A stretch of DNA of 64,000 bases, from the NCBI GenBank assembly GCA_900551115.1, contig URUY01000014.1, positions 1-64,000 of the forward strand, given 5' to 3'. Below are positions 1 through 8,900 of this stretch, piece after piece. The stretch's first letter is position 1. The number at the start of each line of letters is the position of its first letter. Made by a program: the position numbers and the translations under genes. The DNA is from an uncultured Lachnospiraceae bacterium (GTDB taxonomy: Bacteria > Bacillota > Clostridia > Lachnospirales > Lachnospiraceae). A model generated the notes under the pieces. It had not been told where the DNA came from, ran no database searches, and saw only the letters and a list, made by a program, of their open reading frames with translations.

Positions 1-234
1 TATAGGCCGGTTGTTGGCCTCCTGTGTAAGGCTGCTGGCCCGGCTGTACCTGCCCTGCGTAAGCCTGTTGTCCTGCCATTCCCTGTGGCTGCCCTGCGTA
101 TGGCTGCCGGCCTGCCCCATAGCCCTGTTGCACTGCTGTATAGGCCGGTTGTTGGCCTCCTGTGTAAGGCTGCTGGCCCGGCTGTACCTGCCCCTGCCCT
201 GCATAAGCCTGCTGTCCTGCCATTCCCTGTGGCT
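1..234. repeat. 138-bp in-frame tandem repeat within the zinc-ribbon gene
   Basis: The 10-mer TATAGGCCGG recurs at 1 and 139, and the following 50 or so bases are nearly identical. The copy nearer the gene start carries a 6-bp insertion at about 190. It encodes the Q/G/Y-rich 46-residue repeat. The number of copies beyond the window edge is unknown. Confidence 0.8.
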
Positions 235-388
235 GCGCATTCTGAACCGGCTGACCTGTATCAGCCTGCTGTACCGCCATACCTTGCGCCCCACTTGCCG
301 GATTCTGATAACCGCAGCTTTGGCACACTCCGTCTCTTGCAAGCGCCCCGCACTTGGGACAAAAATCAAATCTGCTGTTTTCTCCCAT
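1..388 (-). CDS. Zinc-ribbon protein with Q/G/P/Y-rich tandem repeats (partial, C-terminus outside window)
   Basis: The minus-strand frame starts at ATG 388-386, after a GAGGG-type ribosome site, and runs off the left edge (129 residues visible). Residues 10-25 form a C-x2-C-x8-C-x2-C zinc ribbon (Cys10, 13, 22, 25). The rest is low complexity, rich in Gln, Gly, Ala, Tyr and Pro, with repeated QPQGMAGQQAYAGQ and VQPGQQPYTGGQQPAY blocks. The DNA repeats with a 138-bp (46-residue) period; the copy nearer the start carries a 6-bp insertion. Many Clostridia have proteins with this plan, a short zinc ribbon, a disordered linker and then membrane segments, but the C-terminal part needed to assign a role is not here. 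Function unknown. It follows the cinA terminator and so probably has its own promoter. Confidence 0.75.
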   Translation of the reverse strand, partial: MGENSRFDFCPKCGALARDGVCQSCGYQNPASGAQGMAVQQADTGQPVQNAQPQGMAGQQAYAGQGQVQPGQQPYTGGQQPAYTAVQQGYGAGRQPYAGQPQGMAGQQAYAGQVQPGQQPYTGGQQPAY

Positions 389-420
389 TTGTTGTTTCCC
401 TCTCTTTTGTCCAATTTCCG

Positions 421-443
421 AAAAATACCGGATATACCGGCAT
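421..443 (-). terminator. Intrinsic terminator after cinA
   Basis: Read on the minus strand: AUGCCGG-UAUAU-CCGGUAU, a 7-bp stem, followed at once by UUUU. It lies about 30 bp after the cinA stop codon and before the zinc-ribbon gene, so it probably ends the yicC-to-cinA operon. Confidence 0.65.
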
Positions 444-471
444 CTTCCCCTCTTCACCTGGTTTCTGTAAA

Positions 472-1707
472 TTATGCCATCAGGCATTCCCTGAGCTGTA
501 CCAGCGCCGCTGCTGTCACGCTTTCACGGATTTTTGCACGGCTGCCGCTAAAGTGGTACTCTTTAATCCACACTCTGCCCTTTACATAACAGCCTATATA
601 GACAAGCCCTACCGGCTTCTCCTTTGTTCCGCCGTCCGGTCCGGCAATACCGGTTATGGCTACGGCAACCTCTGCCTCTGCCGCATTTGCGGCTCCTGCC
701 GCCATTTCCTCTGCCGTTTCCCTGCTTACCGCTCCAAACTGTGAAAGTGTTTCTTCCCTGACCCCTATAAGCTTGTGCTTTGCCTCATTTGCATAGGTCA
801 CAAAACCTGCCTTAAACACCGCAGAAACTCCGGGTACATTTATCATTCTGGCTGCTAAAAGACCGCCTGTGCAGGACTCTGCCGCAGTCATGGTCATCCC
901 CCGGGCAAGCAGCATATCCGCTACCGCTTTTTCCAGGGTTACTTCCACGTCCGTGGTATATACATGGTTTCCGAAACGCTTTTTTAACTCCTCAACCATG
1001 GGTGCAATCAGCTCCTGTGCCTGTTTATCGCTCTCTGCTCTGGCAGTCACCCGAAAATGTACCTCTCCGGTCTTGGCATAGGGTGCAATGGTGGGATTGT
1101 CCTGCGTTTCTATCAGATCCGACACCATAGTCTCCGCCCTGCTCTCCCCGATACCCGCTACCTTTACCGTAACAGAAGCTATGACTGCTTCATCCAGGGC
1201 GCGCAGATACGGTACTACACTGTCAAGAAACATAGGCTTTAACTCATTGGGCGGTCCCGGCATCAATATAATATGCCTGCCGTCCTTTTCAATGGCAATC
1301 CCCGGTGCCGTGCCGTTCTTATTTTCAATAGCCTTTGCCCCTTTGGGAACAAGCGCCTGTTTCCAGTTATTTTCCGTGGGCGTAATGCCTCTCCTTGCAA
1401 AATATTCCGCTATCAGCCTGTGAGATTCCTTATCTTCTTCGAGGGCAAGCCCTAATGCCTCCGCCACCGTTTCCTTTGTCAAATCATCCCCGGTAGGTCC
1501 AAGGCCGCCCGACAACAGTATGATATCCGAACGCTCTATTGCCGTTTTTACCGTCTGCAAAAGTCTTTCCCTATTGTCACCCACTACAGTCTGATAATAG
1601 CAGGAAAGCCCGATTTCCGCGCATTTTTCCGCTAAAAATGCTGCATTGGTATTTACAATATTACCGAGGAGCAGTTCTGTTCCCACGCAAATAAATTCTA
1701 CCGTCAT
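472..1707 (-). CDS. cinA: CinA family protein (nicotinamide-nucleotide amidase / competence-damage protein)
   Basis: 411 residues, the normal length for a two-domain CinA. The N-terminal molybdopterin-binding-like (COG1058) domain spans about residues 1-170, with the GGLGPTGDDLTKE signature near residue 67. The C-terminal PncC amidase domain starts near residue 255 and carries the ESCTGGLLAARM active-site region and TGIAGPDGGTKEKPVG. PncC domains deamidate nicotinamide mononucleotide to nicotinate mononucleotide; the N-terminal domain in other bacteria acts as an ADP-ribose pyrophosphatase. Last recognisable gene of the yicC-remA-gmk-rpoZ-rimO-pgsA-cinA run, 15 bp after pgsA. Start ATG has an AGGG site just upstream. 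In many Firmicutes recA follows cinA; here it does not. Confidence 0.93.
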   Translation of the reverse strand: MTVEFICVGTELLLGNIVNTNAAFLAEKCAEIGLSCYYQTVVGDNRERLLQTVKTAIERSDIILLSGGLGPTGDDLTKETVAEALGLALEEDKESHRLIAEYFARRGITPTENNWKQALVPKGAKAIENKNGTAPGIAIEKDGRHIILMPGPPNELKPMFLDSVVPYLRALDEAVIASVTVKVAGIGESRAETMVSDLIETQDNPTIAPYAKTGEVHFRVTARAESDKQAQELIAPMVEELKKRFGNHVYTTDVEVTLEKAVADMLLARGMTMTAAESCTGGLLAARMINVPGVSAVFKAGFVTYANEAKHKLIGVREETLSQFGAVSRETAEEMAAGAANAAEAEVAVAITGIAGPDGGTKEKPVGLVYIGCYVKGRVWIKEYHFSGSRAKIRESVTAAALVQLRECLMA

Positions 1708-1722
1708 TTCGTTCCCTGCCTT

Positions 1723-2295
1723 CTATTTTACCTCTGACATCACACCTTTATTCTTCCAGATATAATCCACAAGAGAAATAACGGTAAGTGCCAGTGCAAT
1801 CCACATAACAATGTCCGTCAAAAGCTGTATGGCTTCTATATTGGCAATCATCAGGCAGACCATTATCATCTGGAAGGTAGTCTTGAATTTGCCCCAGTAA
1901 TTAGCTGCAATCACTACGCCCTTATCGGAGGCCACCAGTCTGAAGCCGCTGATAATGAACTCCCTGCTGATAATAATAATCACTATCCATGACGGAATAC
2001 GGCCCATTTCCACCAGACATATCATGGCAGAGCAGACAAGCAGCTTGTCAGCCAGAGGGTCCATAAACTTCCCGAAATTGGTTACCAGATTATGCTTTCT
2101 GGCAATCTTGCCGTCAATCAAATCGGTCAGGCTGGCAATAATAAAAATAGCCAGCGCAATATAGTCTATATATTCCATAATACCGCCGAAAACGGCGCTA
2201 AACCAGCCCCATTCATGGAAGCCGCCAAGCAAAAGCAGCACAAAAGGGACAATTAAAATCATTCTGAAAATAGTAAGCTTATTCGGTAAATTCAT
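1723..2295 (-). CDS. pgsA: CDP-diacylglycerol-glycerol-3-phosphate 3-phosphatidyltransferase
   Basis: Integral membrane enzyme making phosphatidylglycerol phosphate from CDP-diacylglycerol and glycerol-3-phosphate, the committed step to phosphatidylglycerol and cardiolipin. 190 residues. The CDP-alcohol phosphotransferase motif D-x2-D-G-x2-A-R-x8-G-x3-D-x3-D is complete (Asp58, Asp61, Gly62, Ala65, Arg66, Gly75, Asp79, Asp83). Several hydrophobic segments (about 10-25, 45-57, 110-125 and a C-terminal pair) fit the family. The start overlaps the end of rimO by 17 bp, which suggests translational coupling; GGAGAAATATACC precedes the ATG. Confidence 0.93.
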   Translation of the reverse strand: MNLPNKLTIFRMILIVPFVLLLLGGFHEWGWFSAVFGGIMEYIDYIALAIFIIASLTDLIDGKIARKHNLVTNFGKFMDPLADKLLVCSAMICLVEMGRIPSWIVIIIISREFIISGFRLVASDKGVVIAANYWGKFKTTFQMIMVCLMIANIEAIQLLTDIVMWIALALTVISLVDYIWKNKGVMSEVK

Positions 2296-3616
2296 GGTAT
2301 ATTTCTCCTATCAAATCATATTCGTTGGAACCGGTTACCTGCACCTTCACAAAATCCCCGGTCATCAGATTGGCTGTGGTATTGATAAACAGATAGCCGT
2401 CCACACCCGGCGCATCCTTATAGGTACGCGCCACATAGGCATCCTCGTCTGCAACCTTGCCCTCTACCATTACGGTAAGGACCTTTCCTACCATGTCTGC
2501 TGCCTTTTCAAAAGCAATTTCCTGCTGCAGCTCCATGATTTCGTCACGCCATTCTTCTTTTAGAGAGTCCTCAAGCTGACCCTCCATCTCTGCTGCCGGC
2601 GTATCCTCTTCCTGCGAATAGGGAAATACCCCCAGTCTGTCAAACTCAGTCTCGTCCACAAAGGCAAGCACTTCCTCATGGTCCTCTTTTGTTTCGCCGG
2701 GAAAACCGGTAATCAGCGTAGTCCTTAGGCAGATATCCGGTATCTCCTGTCTCAGTCTGCCGATAACAGCCGTCAAATCCGCTTTCGTGGTACGCCTGCC
2801 CATTCTTTTTAAGATACGGTCAGAGGCATGCTGAATGGGAATATCCAGATACTTGCATACCTTATCTTCCGTCTTGATAGCCGCAATCAGTTCCTCATCT
2901 ATTTCTTCAGGATAACAGTATAAAATACGAATCCAGTAAATCCCCGGTATCCCGGCCAGTTTTTTAAGCAGCTCGGGCAGGCTCTTTTTTCCGTATAAAT
3001 CCCTGCCGTAAAGGGTAGTCTCCTGCGCAACTAAAATCAGTTCGCGGACGCCGCCCTCTGCCAGTTCCGCAGCTTCATTTATCAGGCTTTCCATGGGAAC
3101 GGAACGGTATTTTCCTCTGACCTTCGGAATAATGCAGTAGGTACAGTGCTTATCACAGCCCTCCGCTATTTTCAGATAGGCGTATTGACCGCCTGTTGTT
3201 ACGATTCTCTTTTTGCCGTAAACCGGTACATCATCAATATCACGGTAATGGTTTTGCTTCTGTCCTGTCAGTACCTCGTCTACCGCCTCTGTCACCGCAT
3301 CGATTGCCATAGTCCCTAATATGGCGTCTACCTCCGGTATCTCCGTCTGGATTTCTTCCTTGTAGCGCTGCGCCAGACACCCTGCCGCTATCAATGCTTT
3401 TAACTGCCCGCTTTTTCTAAGCTCCGCCATGGACAAAAGCGTATTAATGCTTTCCTCCTTGGCATCCCCGATAAAACAGCAGGTATTTACCACTACGATA
3501 TCCGCAGCATTTTCATCATCTGTAAACTCATAACCCTTTTCATAAAGCTGCCCAAGCATCATTTCCGTATCTACCAGATTCTTGTCACAGCCTAAGGAAA
3601 CAAACATAATCTTCAT
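2279..3616 (-). CDS. rimO: Ribosomal protein S12 methylthiotransferase RimO
   Basis: Radical-SAM enzyme that adds a methylthio group to an aspartate of ribosomal protein S12. 445 residues from ATG 3616; an upstream in-frame TTG is less likely because AGGAAAGG sits 9 bp before the ATG. The N-terminal UPF0004 domain has Cys10, Cys46 and Cys80 for the auxiliary Fe-S cluster. The radical-SAM core has CDKHCTYC (Cys154, 158, 161). The C-terminal TRAM domain (about 375-445) is recognisable by VEGKVADED and GYLFINTT. RimO is preferred over its tRNA-modifying relative MiaB because of the MKIMFVSLGCDKNLVDTE opening and the IAEGCDKHCTYCIIP block. A 93-bp gap with a hairpin separates it from rpoZ. Confidence 0.93.
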   Translation of the reverse strand: MKIMFVSLGCDKNLVDTEMMLGQLYEKGYEFTDDENAADIVVVNTCCFIGDAKEESINTLLSMAELRKSGQLKALIAAGCLAQRYKEEIQTEIPEVDAILGTMAIDAVTEAVDEVLTGQKQNHYRDIDDVPVYGKKRIVTTGGQYAYLKIAEGCDKHCTYCIIPKVRGKYRSVPMESLINEAAELAEGGVRELILVAQETTLYGRDLYGKKSLPELLKKLAGIPGIYWIRILYCYPEEIDEELIAAIKTEDKVCKYLDIPIQHASDRILKRMGRRTTKADLTAVIGRLRQEIPDICLRTTLITGFPGETKEDHEEVLAFVDETEFDRLGVFPYSQEEDTPAAEMEGQLEDSLKEEWRDEIMELQQEIAFEKAADMVGKVLTVMVEGKVADEDAYVARTYKDAPGVDGYLFINTTANLMTGDFVKVQVTGSNEYDLIGEIYHEFTE

Positions 3617-3670
3617 CAATGCATACCTTTCCTATATTGCTTTAACAGTTGCTGTTTTCATATTAGAAAG

Positions 3671-3702
3671 AAAGAGAAATCCCGAGTCCGGTCTTTCTCT
3701 TT
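3671..3702 (-). terminator. Hairpin in the rpoZ-rimO gap (possible attenuator)
   Basis: Minus strand: AAAGAGAAA, then CCG/CGG, closing with TTTCTCTTT and followed by CTTTCT. The U-tract is broken by C, so it may end only some transcripts after rpoZ and lower expression of rimO-pgsA-cinA. Confidence 0.45.
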
Positions 3703-3709
3703 TATTGGA

Positions 3710-3952
3710 TTATGCCTGTTCTTCTTCGTCGTTGATGATTTTAATCTTGCCGTCGTTAAGCTCTTCCACAGCAATGGACAAGGGCTTTTTGCCTGTGCCG
3801 TCCACTAAGGGTTCATCTCCCGCAATAATCTGCCTTGCTCTCTTGGAGGTTGCCATAACAATAGAGTATCGGCTGCTTACCACAGGCTCCTCTCCCGGCT
3901 CTACGTCCGCATTTACAACCTTCATCAAATCAGTATAAGATGGATGTAACAT
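3710..3952 (-). CDS. rpoZ: DNA-directed RNA polymerase omega subunit
   Basis: 80 residues, within the Firmicutes omega range. MLHPSYTDLM opens the protein and the conserved segment SRYSIVMATSKRARQI (about 27-42) matches the RpoZ signature that binds the beta-prime C-terminus; the tail is acidic (NDEEEQA). Small assembly and stability subunit of RNA polymerase. Starts 1 bp after the gmk stop codon with AGGAG upstream. The order remA-gmk-rpoZ is standard in Bacilli and Clostridia. Confidence 0.93.
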   Translation of the reverse strand: MLHPSYTDLMKVVNADVEPGEEPVVSSRYSIVMATSKRARQIIAGDEPLVDGTGKKPLSIAVEELNDGKIKIINDEEEQA

Positions 3953-3953
3953 A

Positions 3954-4583
3954 TTAATCTCCTTTCGACAGAACCTTCAGTTCTTCTCTGATATTATTGA
4001 TAAATTCCTCATTACGCACAGTCACTCTTTTCGCTGCCTGCACGATACTGTGAATCTCTTTCACACAGGTCCTAAGGTCATCATTGATTACGATATATTC
4101 ATAATCCTCAATACCCTCTGCCTCCGAAACGGCTCTTTCCAGTCTCTTATGGATGACCTCCTCGGTCTCTGTCCCTCTTCCTTTAAGCCGGCGCTCTAAC
4201 TCTGCTGCCGAAGGAGGTGTTACAAACAGAGGAAGCATTTCAGGAAACATCTGTTTTACCTTGCGCATTCCCTGAATCTCAATCTCAAGTATCACATCCT
4301 TACCGGCCAAAAGCTGCGCCTCCACGTAATCTCTGGGAGTCCCATAATAATTGCCGCAATATTCAGCATACTCTATTAATCCGTTTTGTGCAATCTTTTC
4401 TTCAAAAGTTTCTCTCGTAGAAAAGAAATATTCCCTGCCGTCCACCTCTCCCGGACGCGGGGCTCTAGTCGTCATGGATATGGACAGCGCATAGCTGTCA
4501 TAGGTCTGCATAAGCTCTTTCATAAGCGTACCTTTGCCTGCGCCGGAAAAGCCTGACAGTACAATCAATATGCCCTTATTCAT
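3954..4583 (-). CDS. gmk: Guanylate kinase
   Basis: Phosphorylates GMP to GDP with ATP. 209 residues from ATG 4583. The frame is open for 10 more codons upstream, but those lie inside remA and the family starts at MNKGILIVLSGFSGAGKGT. P-loop GFSGAGKG is at residues 11-18, followed by the GMP-binding region with SMTTRAPRPGEVDGREYFF and the conserved EIEIQGMRKVKQ. The first codons overlap the end of remA (stop at 4576), so translation is probably coupled. Confidence 0.95.
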   Translation of the reverse strand: MNKGILIVLSGFSGAGKGTLMKELMQTYDSYALSISMTTRAPRPGEVDGREYFFSTRETFEEKIAQNGLIEYAEYCGNYYGTPRDYVEAQLLAGKDVILEIEIQGMRKVKQMFPEMLPLFVTPPSAAELERRLKGRGTETEEVIHKRLERAVSEAEGIEDYEYIVINDDLRTCVKEIHSIVQAAKRVTVRNEEFINNIREELKVLSKGD

Positions 4584-4869
4584 CTTCTTCACCATTCTCC
4601 GCGGGGCTTTCACCCTGATTTTCTCCTGCGCAGACTGCCTGCGCCCTTCCTGCTATGGTCTCCGGCAAAAGCGCTGACAATACAATCTGGCTGTTTTCCA
4701 TAACAAGCACCGCTTTTGTCTTGCGCCCCTGAGTAGCATCAATCGCCATGCCCTCTTCCTTCGCCTTCTGCACCATACGCTTTATGGGTGCGGAATCAGG
4801 ACTGACTATGGCTATAATCTTGCCCGTGTTCACAATATTGCCAAAACCGATATGAATCAGTTTATTCAT
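4576..4869 (-). CDS. remA: RemA/DUF370 family DNA-binding regulator
   Basis: 97 residues. HIGFGNIVNTGKIIAIVSPDSAPIKR at the start and the basic stretch DATQGRKTKAVLVME are the DUF370/RemA hallmarks. In Bacillus subtilis RemA is a ring-forming, histone-like DNA-binding activator of biofilm matrix and osmoprotection genes. Its position directly between yicC and gmk is the conserved Firmicutes context and supports the call strongly. The C-terminal 15 residues (ENQGESPAENGEEDE) are an acidic tail beyond the usual ~85-residue core. GAGGA lies upstream of the ATG. Confidence 0.9.
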   Translation of the reverse strand: MNKLIHIGFGNIVNTGKIIAIVSPDSAPIKRMVQKAKEEGMAIDATQGRKTKAVLVMENSQIVLSALLPETIAGRAQAVCAGENQGESPAENGEEDE

Positions 4870-4883
4870 AGCTGCGTATCCTC

Positions 4884-5762
4884 TTATTCAATATTCTGTA
4901 TCTGTTCGCGGACCTTTTCAATCTCAGTCTTTAAATCGATAGCACGGGCCGAAACCTCTATGTCATTGGTCTTGCTAAGGATGGTGTTGGCTTCCCGGTT
5001 CATCTCCTGCGCAATAAAATCCAGCTTTCTGCCAACGCTGCCGCCCTCCAGAAGAGCCGCTTTTGTGGCTTCAATATGGCTCTTCAGCCTTACCAGTTCC
5101 TCATCCACACAAACCTTGTCCGCAAAAATGGTAACCTCCATCAAAAGTCTGTTTTCATCCACCTGTGCATTCTGCAGCAGATCCTGTACTTTATCATACA
5201 GCTTTTGCTTGTAATCCGCAATAATTTTAGGAGACAGTTCGGTGATAAACTCTACATGGGAAAGAATATCCGAAAGCTTGCCTGACAGATCGTTCTTTAA
5301 ATTTTCACCCTCTTTGATACGGGTTTCCACAAAATCCTCTGCGGCTTTCTTTAACGCCTTGCTAAGCTCCTTCCAGATTTCATCCGTATCCTCCTCCTGC
5401 TCCTCCAAGGTAAACACCTCGGGATAGCGGGAAAGTGCAGATACCCGGATATCGTCATCCAGCTTAAAATCCTCTGCCATCTGCCTTAAATAGGTAAGGT
5501 ATTCCTTTGCCACTTCCTTATTGTACTTTACACAGCCTACATTTTCTGAAAAATCCTCATAGGTAATAAAAATATCCACCTTGCCTCGCTGAATGTAATT
5601 TTTCAGTTCGTTCCGAATAGAGGATTCAAAGTAATTGAGCTTTTTGGGCATCTTGATATTAACGTCCAGATACCTGTGATTTACAGATTTCATTTCCACC
5701 GTGAATTTACGGTTTCCTTCCGTCAGCTCACATCTGCCGAACCCGGTCATGCTTTTGATCAT
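4884..5762 (-). CDS. yicC: YicC/YloC family endoribonuclease
   Basis: 292 residues from ATG 5762 (GGGAG 5 bp upstream), giving the canonical MIKSMTGFGR start; a second in-frame ATG four codons upstream is less likely. The N-terminal YicC-like domain contains VEMKSVNHRYLDVNIKMP. The C-terminal DUF1732 domain contains RLKSHIEATKAALLEGGSVGRKLDFIAQEMNREANTI, the most conserved block of the family. YicC-type proteins are metal-dependent endoribonucleases; the Escherichia coli member takes part in turnover of the small RNA RyhB. First gene of the yicC-remA-gmk-rpoZ-rimO-pgsA-cinA unit, read from the promoter at 5852-5880. Confidence 0.9.
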   Translation of the reverse strand: MIKSMTGFGRCELTEGNRKFTVEMKSVNHRYLDVNIKMPKKLNYFESSIRNELKNYIQRGKVDIFITYEDFSENVGCVKYNKEVAKEYLTYLRQMAEDFKLDDDIRVSALSRYPEVFTLEEQEEDTDEIWKELSKALKKAAEDFVETRIKEGENLKNDLSGKLSDILSHVEFITELSPKIIADYKQKLYDKVQDLLQNAQVDENRLLMEVTIFADKVCVDEELVRLKSHIEATKAALLEGGSVGRKLDFIAQEMNREANTILSKTNDIEVSARAIDLKTEIEKVREQIQNIE

Positions 5763-5851
5763 TTGTACTCCCATCCGCCTGCTTTTCAGACCTCAAAATA
5801 CGCTTCTCCGTATGCAGTCTCCTGTCCCATGTTTTGCTGCATATTATGTTT

Positions 5852-5880
5852 ATTATAGTAGAAAGCCGTTCCTTAGTCAA
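5852..5880 (-). promoter_or_regulatory. Sigma-A promoter of the yicC operon
   Basis: Minus strand TTGACT (5880-5875), 17-bp spacer, TATAAT (5857-5852), about 90 bp upstream of yicC. Near-perfect consensus. No clear terminator was seen between carB and this promoter. Confidence 0.8.
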
Positions 5881-5958
5881 TCAGTCCTCTGCTATTTTTT
5901 ATTCCCTTTGTATCCGGCACGCAAAAAGAGGCTTCCCGCTGAAATACGCTTCCGGTTC

Positions 5959-8900
5959 TTATGCTTCTGCGGATGCATTGATGGTTGATATCCCTATTGT
6001 TATTTCTTCCAGGACATCCAAAAGTACTCTGACTGTATCCAGAGAGGTGAATATTGTTACGTGGTTTTCATTTGCACACCTGCGGATGGCGATACCGTCT
6101 TCAAAATGGATACCTGAAAGAATTGCTCTTGTGTTAATTACATAGCTGACGTATCCTGCCCGGATAGAATCAAGGATCTCCGTACTTCCTTCACTCAGCT
6201 TCCTGCGGATACGGGTACGGATTCCGTGACTCTTCAAAAACTCGGCTGTTCCTATGGTAGCTTCTATATTAAAGCCCATATCATAAAAACGTCTGATAAG
6301 AGACAACGCCTCTTTCTTGTCTTCATCTGCCAGTGTTACCACTACCGTTCCGTAATTCTGCAGCGTGATTCCCGATGCAATCAGCGCCTTATACATTGCT
6401 CTGTGAAGCTTTGTATCATATCCGATAGCCTCGCCTGTGGATTTCATTTCCGGTGAAAGGTAGGCATCCATCCCCCCCAGCTTGGAAAAGGAAAATGCCG
6501 GTGCCTTTACATACCACCTTTCTTTCTCTGCCGGATACTGTTCATACAATCCCTGTTCCTTCAGGCTGACGCCAAGGCATACTCTTGTAGCAATGTCTGC
6601 CAGAGAGTATCCTGTAGCCTTTGACAGAAACGGGACCGTTCTGGAGGAACGGGGATTTACTTCTATAATGTATACATTTTCTTCTCCGTCTACAATGAAC
6701 TGGATATTGAAAAGTCCCACAATGCCTATGCCCAGTCCCAGCCTCTCCGTATACGCAAGGATAGTCTTCTTCACCTTATCCGAAATACTGTAGGCAGGAT
6801 ATACGCTGATGGAATCTCCCGAATGTATGCCGGTTCTCTCTACAAGCTCCATGATTCCCGGTACAAATACCTCTTTACCGTCACAGATTGCATCTACCTC
6901 CACTTCTTTCCCGCATATATATTTGTCTACCAGCACCGGCTTATCTTCGTCTATTTCTACGGCAGTCTTCAGGTAATGTCTTAAATGCTCCTCCTTTGCC
7001 ACTATCTGCATCGCTCTTCCGCCAAGAACAAAGCTGGGACGGACAAGCACCGGATAACCGATTTCTGCAGCGGCTGCCACGCCCTCATCAACGTTTGTCA
7101 CAGCCATGCCCTTTGGCTGCGGAATGGAAAGAGAGGCTAACAACTTCTCAAAGCTGTCTCTGTTTTCTGCCCTTTCAATCGCTTCACAGTCGGTGCCGAT
7201 TAACCTCACCCCACGCCTCATCAGCGGATAGGCAAGATTGATGGCAGTCTGCCCGCCAAGAGTTGCAATAACGCCTTTGGGGTTTTCCAGCTCTATGATG
7301 TTCATAACATCCTCTGCACAAAGAGGTTCAAAATACAGCTTATCCGATGTGGTATAATCCGTGGATACGGTTTCCGGATTGTTGTTGATAATGATTGCCT
7401 CATATCCGGCTTCTTTAATCGTCTTTACCGCATGTACCGTAGAGTAGTCAAACTCTACTCCCTGCCCGATTCTTATGGGTCCCGAACCAAGCACGATAAT
7501 CTTCTCTTTATCGGAAATCCTCGATTCATTTTCCTCTTCATAGGTGGAATAGAAATACGGCACATAGCTTTTAAACTCGGACGCGCAGGTATCTATCATT
7601 TTATATACCGGAAAGATATTTTCTTTTTTTCTTACATCGAATATTTCTTCCTCCATCTGCTTCCAAAGCATTGCTACCGCCTTATCCGAAAATCCCATCT
7701 TTTTTGCCAGATACAGCTCTGTTATATTTCCCGCACTGCTTTGCAGTGCCTTCTCCCTGTCAACAATTTTCTTTATTTTATCCACAAAGAAAAGGTCTAT
7801 CCTTGTTACGCAGGTTATCCTGTCACATGTACATCCCTTTCGTAAGAGCTGTGCGATTGCGTAAATCCTGTCATCCGTACCGATTTTGATATAATCAAGC
7901 AATTCCTCCTCTGGCAGCTCTTCAAATTTTGCCTTATAGATATGGCATGTGCCTACCTCAAGAGAACGAACCGCCTTTAAAAGACTTTCCTCAAAGGTTC
8001 TGCCGACTCCCATTACCTCTCCGGTTGCCTTCATCTGCGTTCCGAGCTTTTGATTTGCATCGATGAATTTATCAAACGGAAACCGGGGCATCTTTGTTAC
8101 CACATAATCAAATGCCGGCTCAAAGGATGCCGGTGTATTTGCCAACTGTATTTCTTCCAAATGCATTCCTATGCTGATTTTAGCCGATACCCGTGCAATC
8201 GGATAGCCGCTCGCCTTTGATGCCAGCGCAGACGATCTGGATACACGGGGATTTACCTCAATCAAATAATACTGAAAGGAATCAGGGTCAAGCGCAAACT
8301 GAACGTTGCATCCGCCTTCAATTTTAAGCGCACGGATAATTTTAAGCGCGCTGTCCCTAAGCATATGATACTCTTTATTGGTTAAGGTCTGGGAAGGACA
8401 AACCACAATGGAATCTCCCGTATGAATACCCACAGGGTCTAAATTTTCCATATTGCAGACGGTAATGGCAGTGTCATTTGCATCCCGAATTACCTCATAT
8501 TCTATTTCCTTATACCCCTTGATGCTTTTTTCTATAAGCACCTGATGCACCGGAGAAAGAGAGAGTGCATTTTTAATTAACTGCATCAATTCCTCTTCGT
8601 TATCTGCAAAACCGCCGCCTGTTCCTCCCAAAGTAAAAGCCGGACGCAGTACTATCGGATAGCCGATTTCCAATGCCGCCAGCTTTGCTTCCTCTACGGA
8701 ATTTGCAATTTTAGAGGACACTACCGGTTCTCCTATACTTTCACACAATTCCTTAAACTGCTCCCTGTCTTCAGCCCTCTCGATGCTTTCAATGCCTGTG
8801 CCAAGCAGCTTTACCTGACATTCCTTCAAAATCCCTTTTTTCTCAAGCTGCATAACCAGATTAAGACCGGTCTGTCCTCCGATACCGGGCAAAATAGCAT

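Noticed and set aside
5763..5958. Terminator after carB
   Set aside because: The G/C-rich stretch followed by CTTTTTG does not contain complementary arms; the repeated AAGCGTATTT segments are direct, not inverted.
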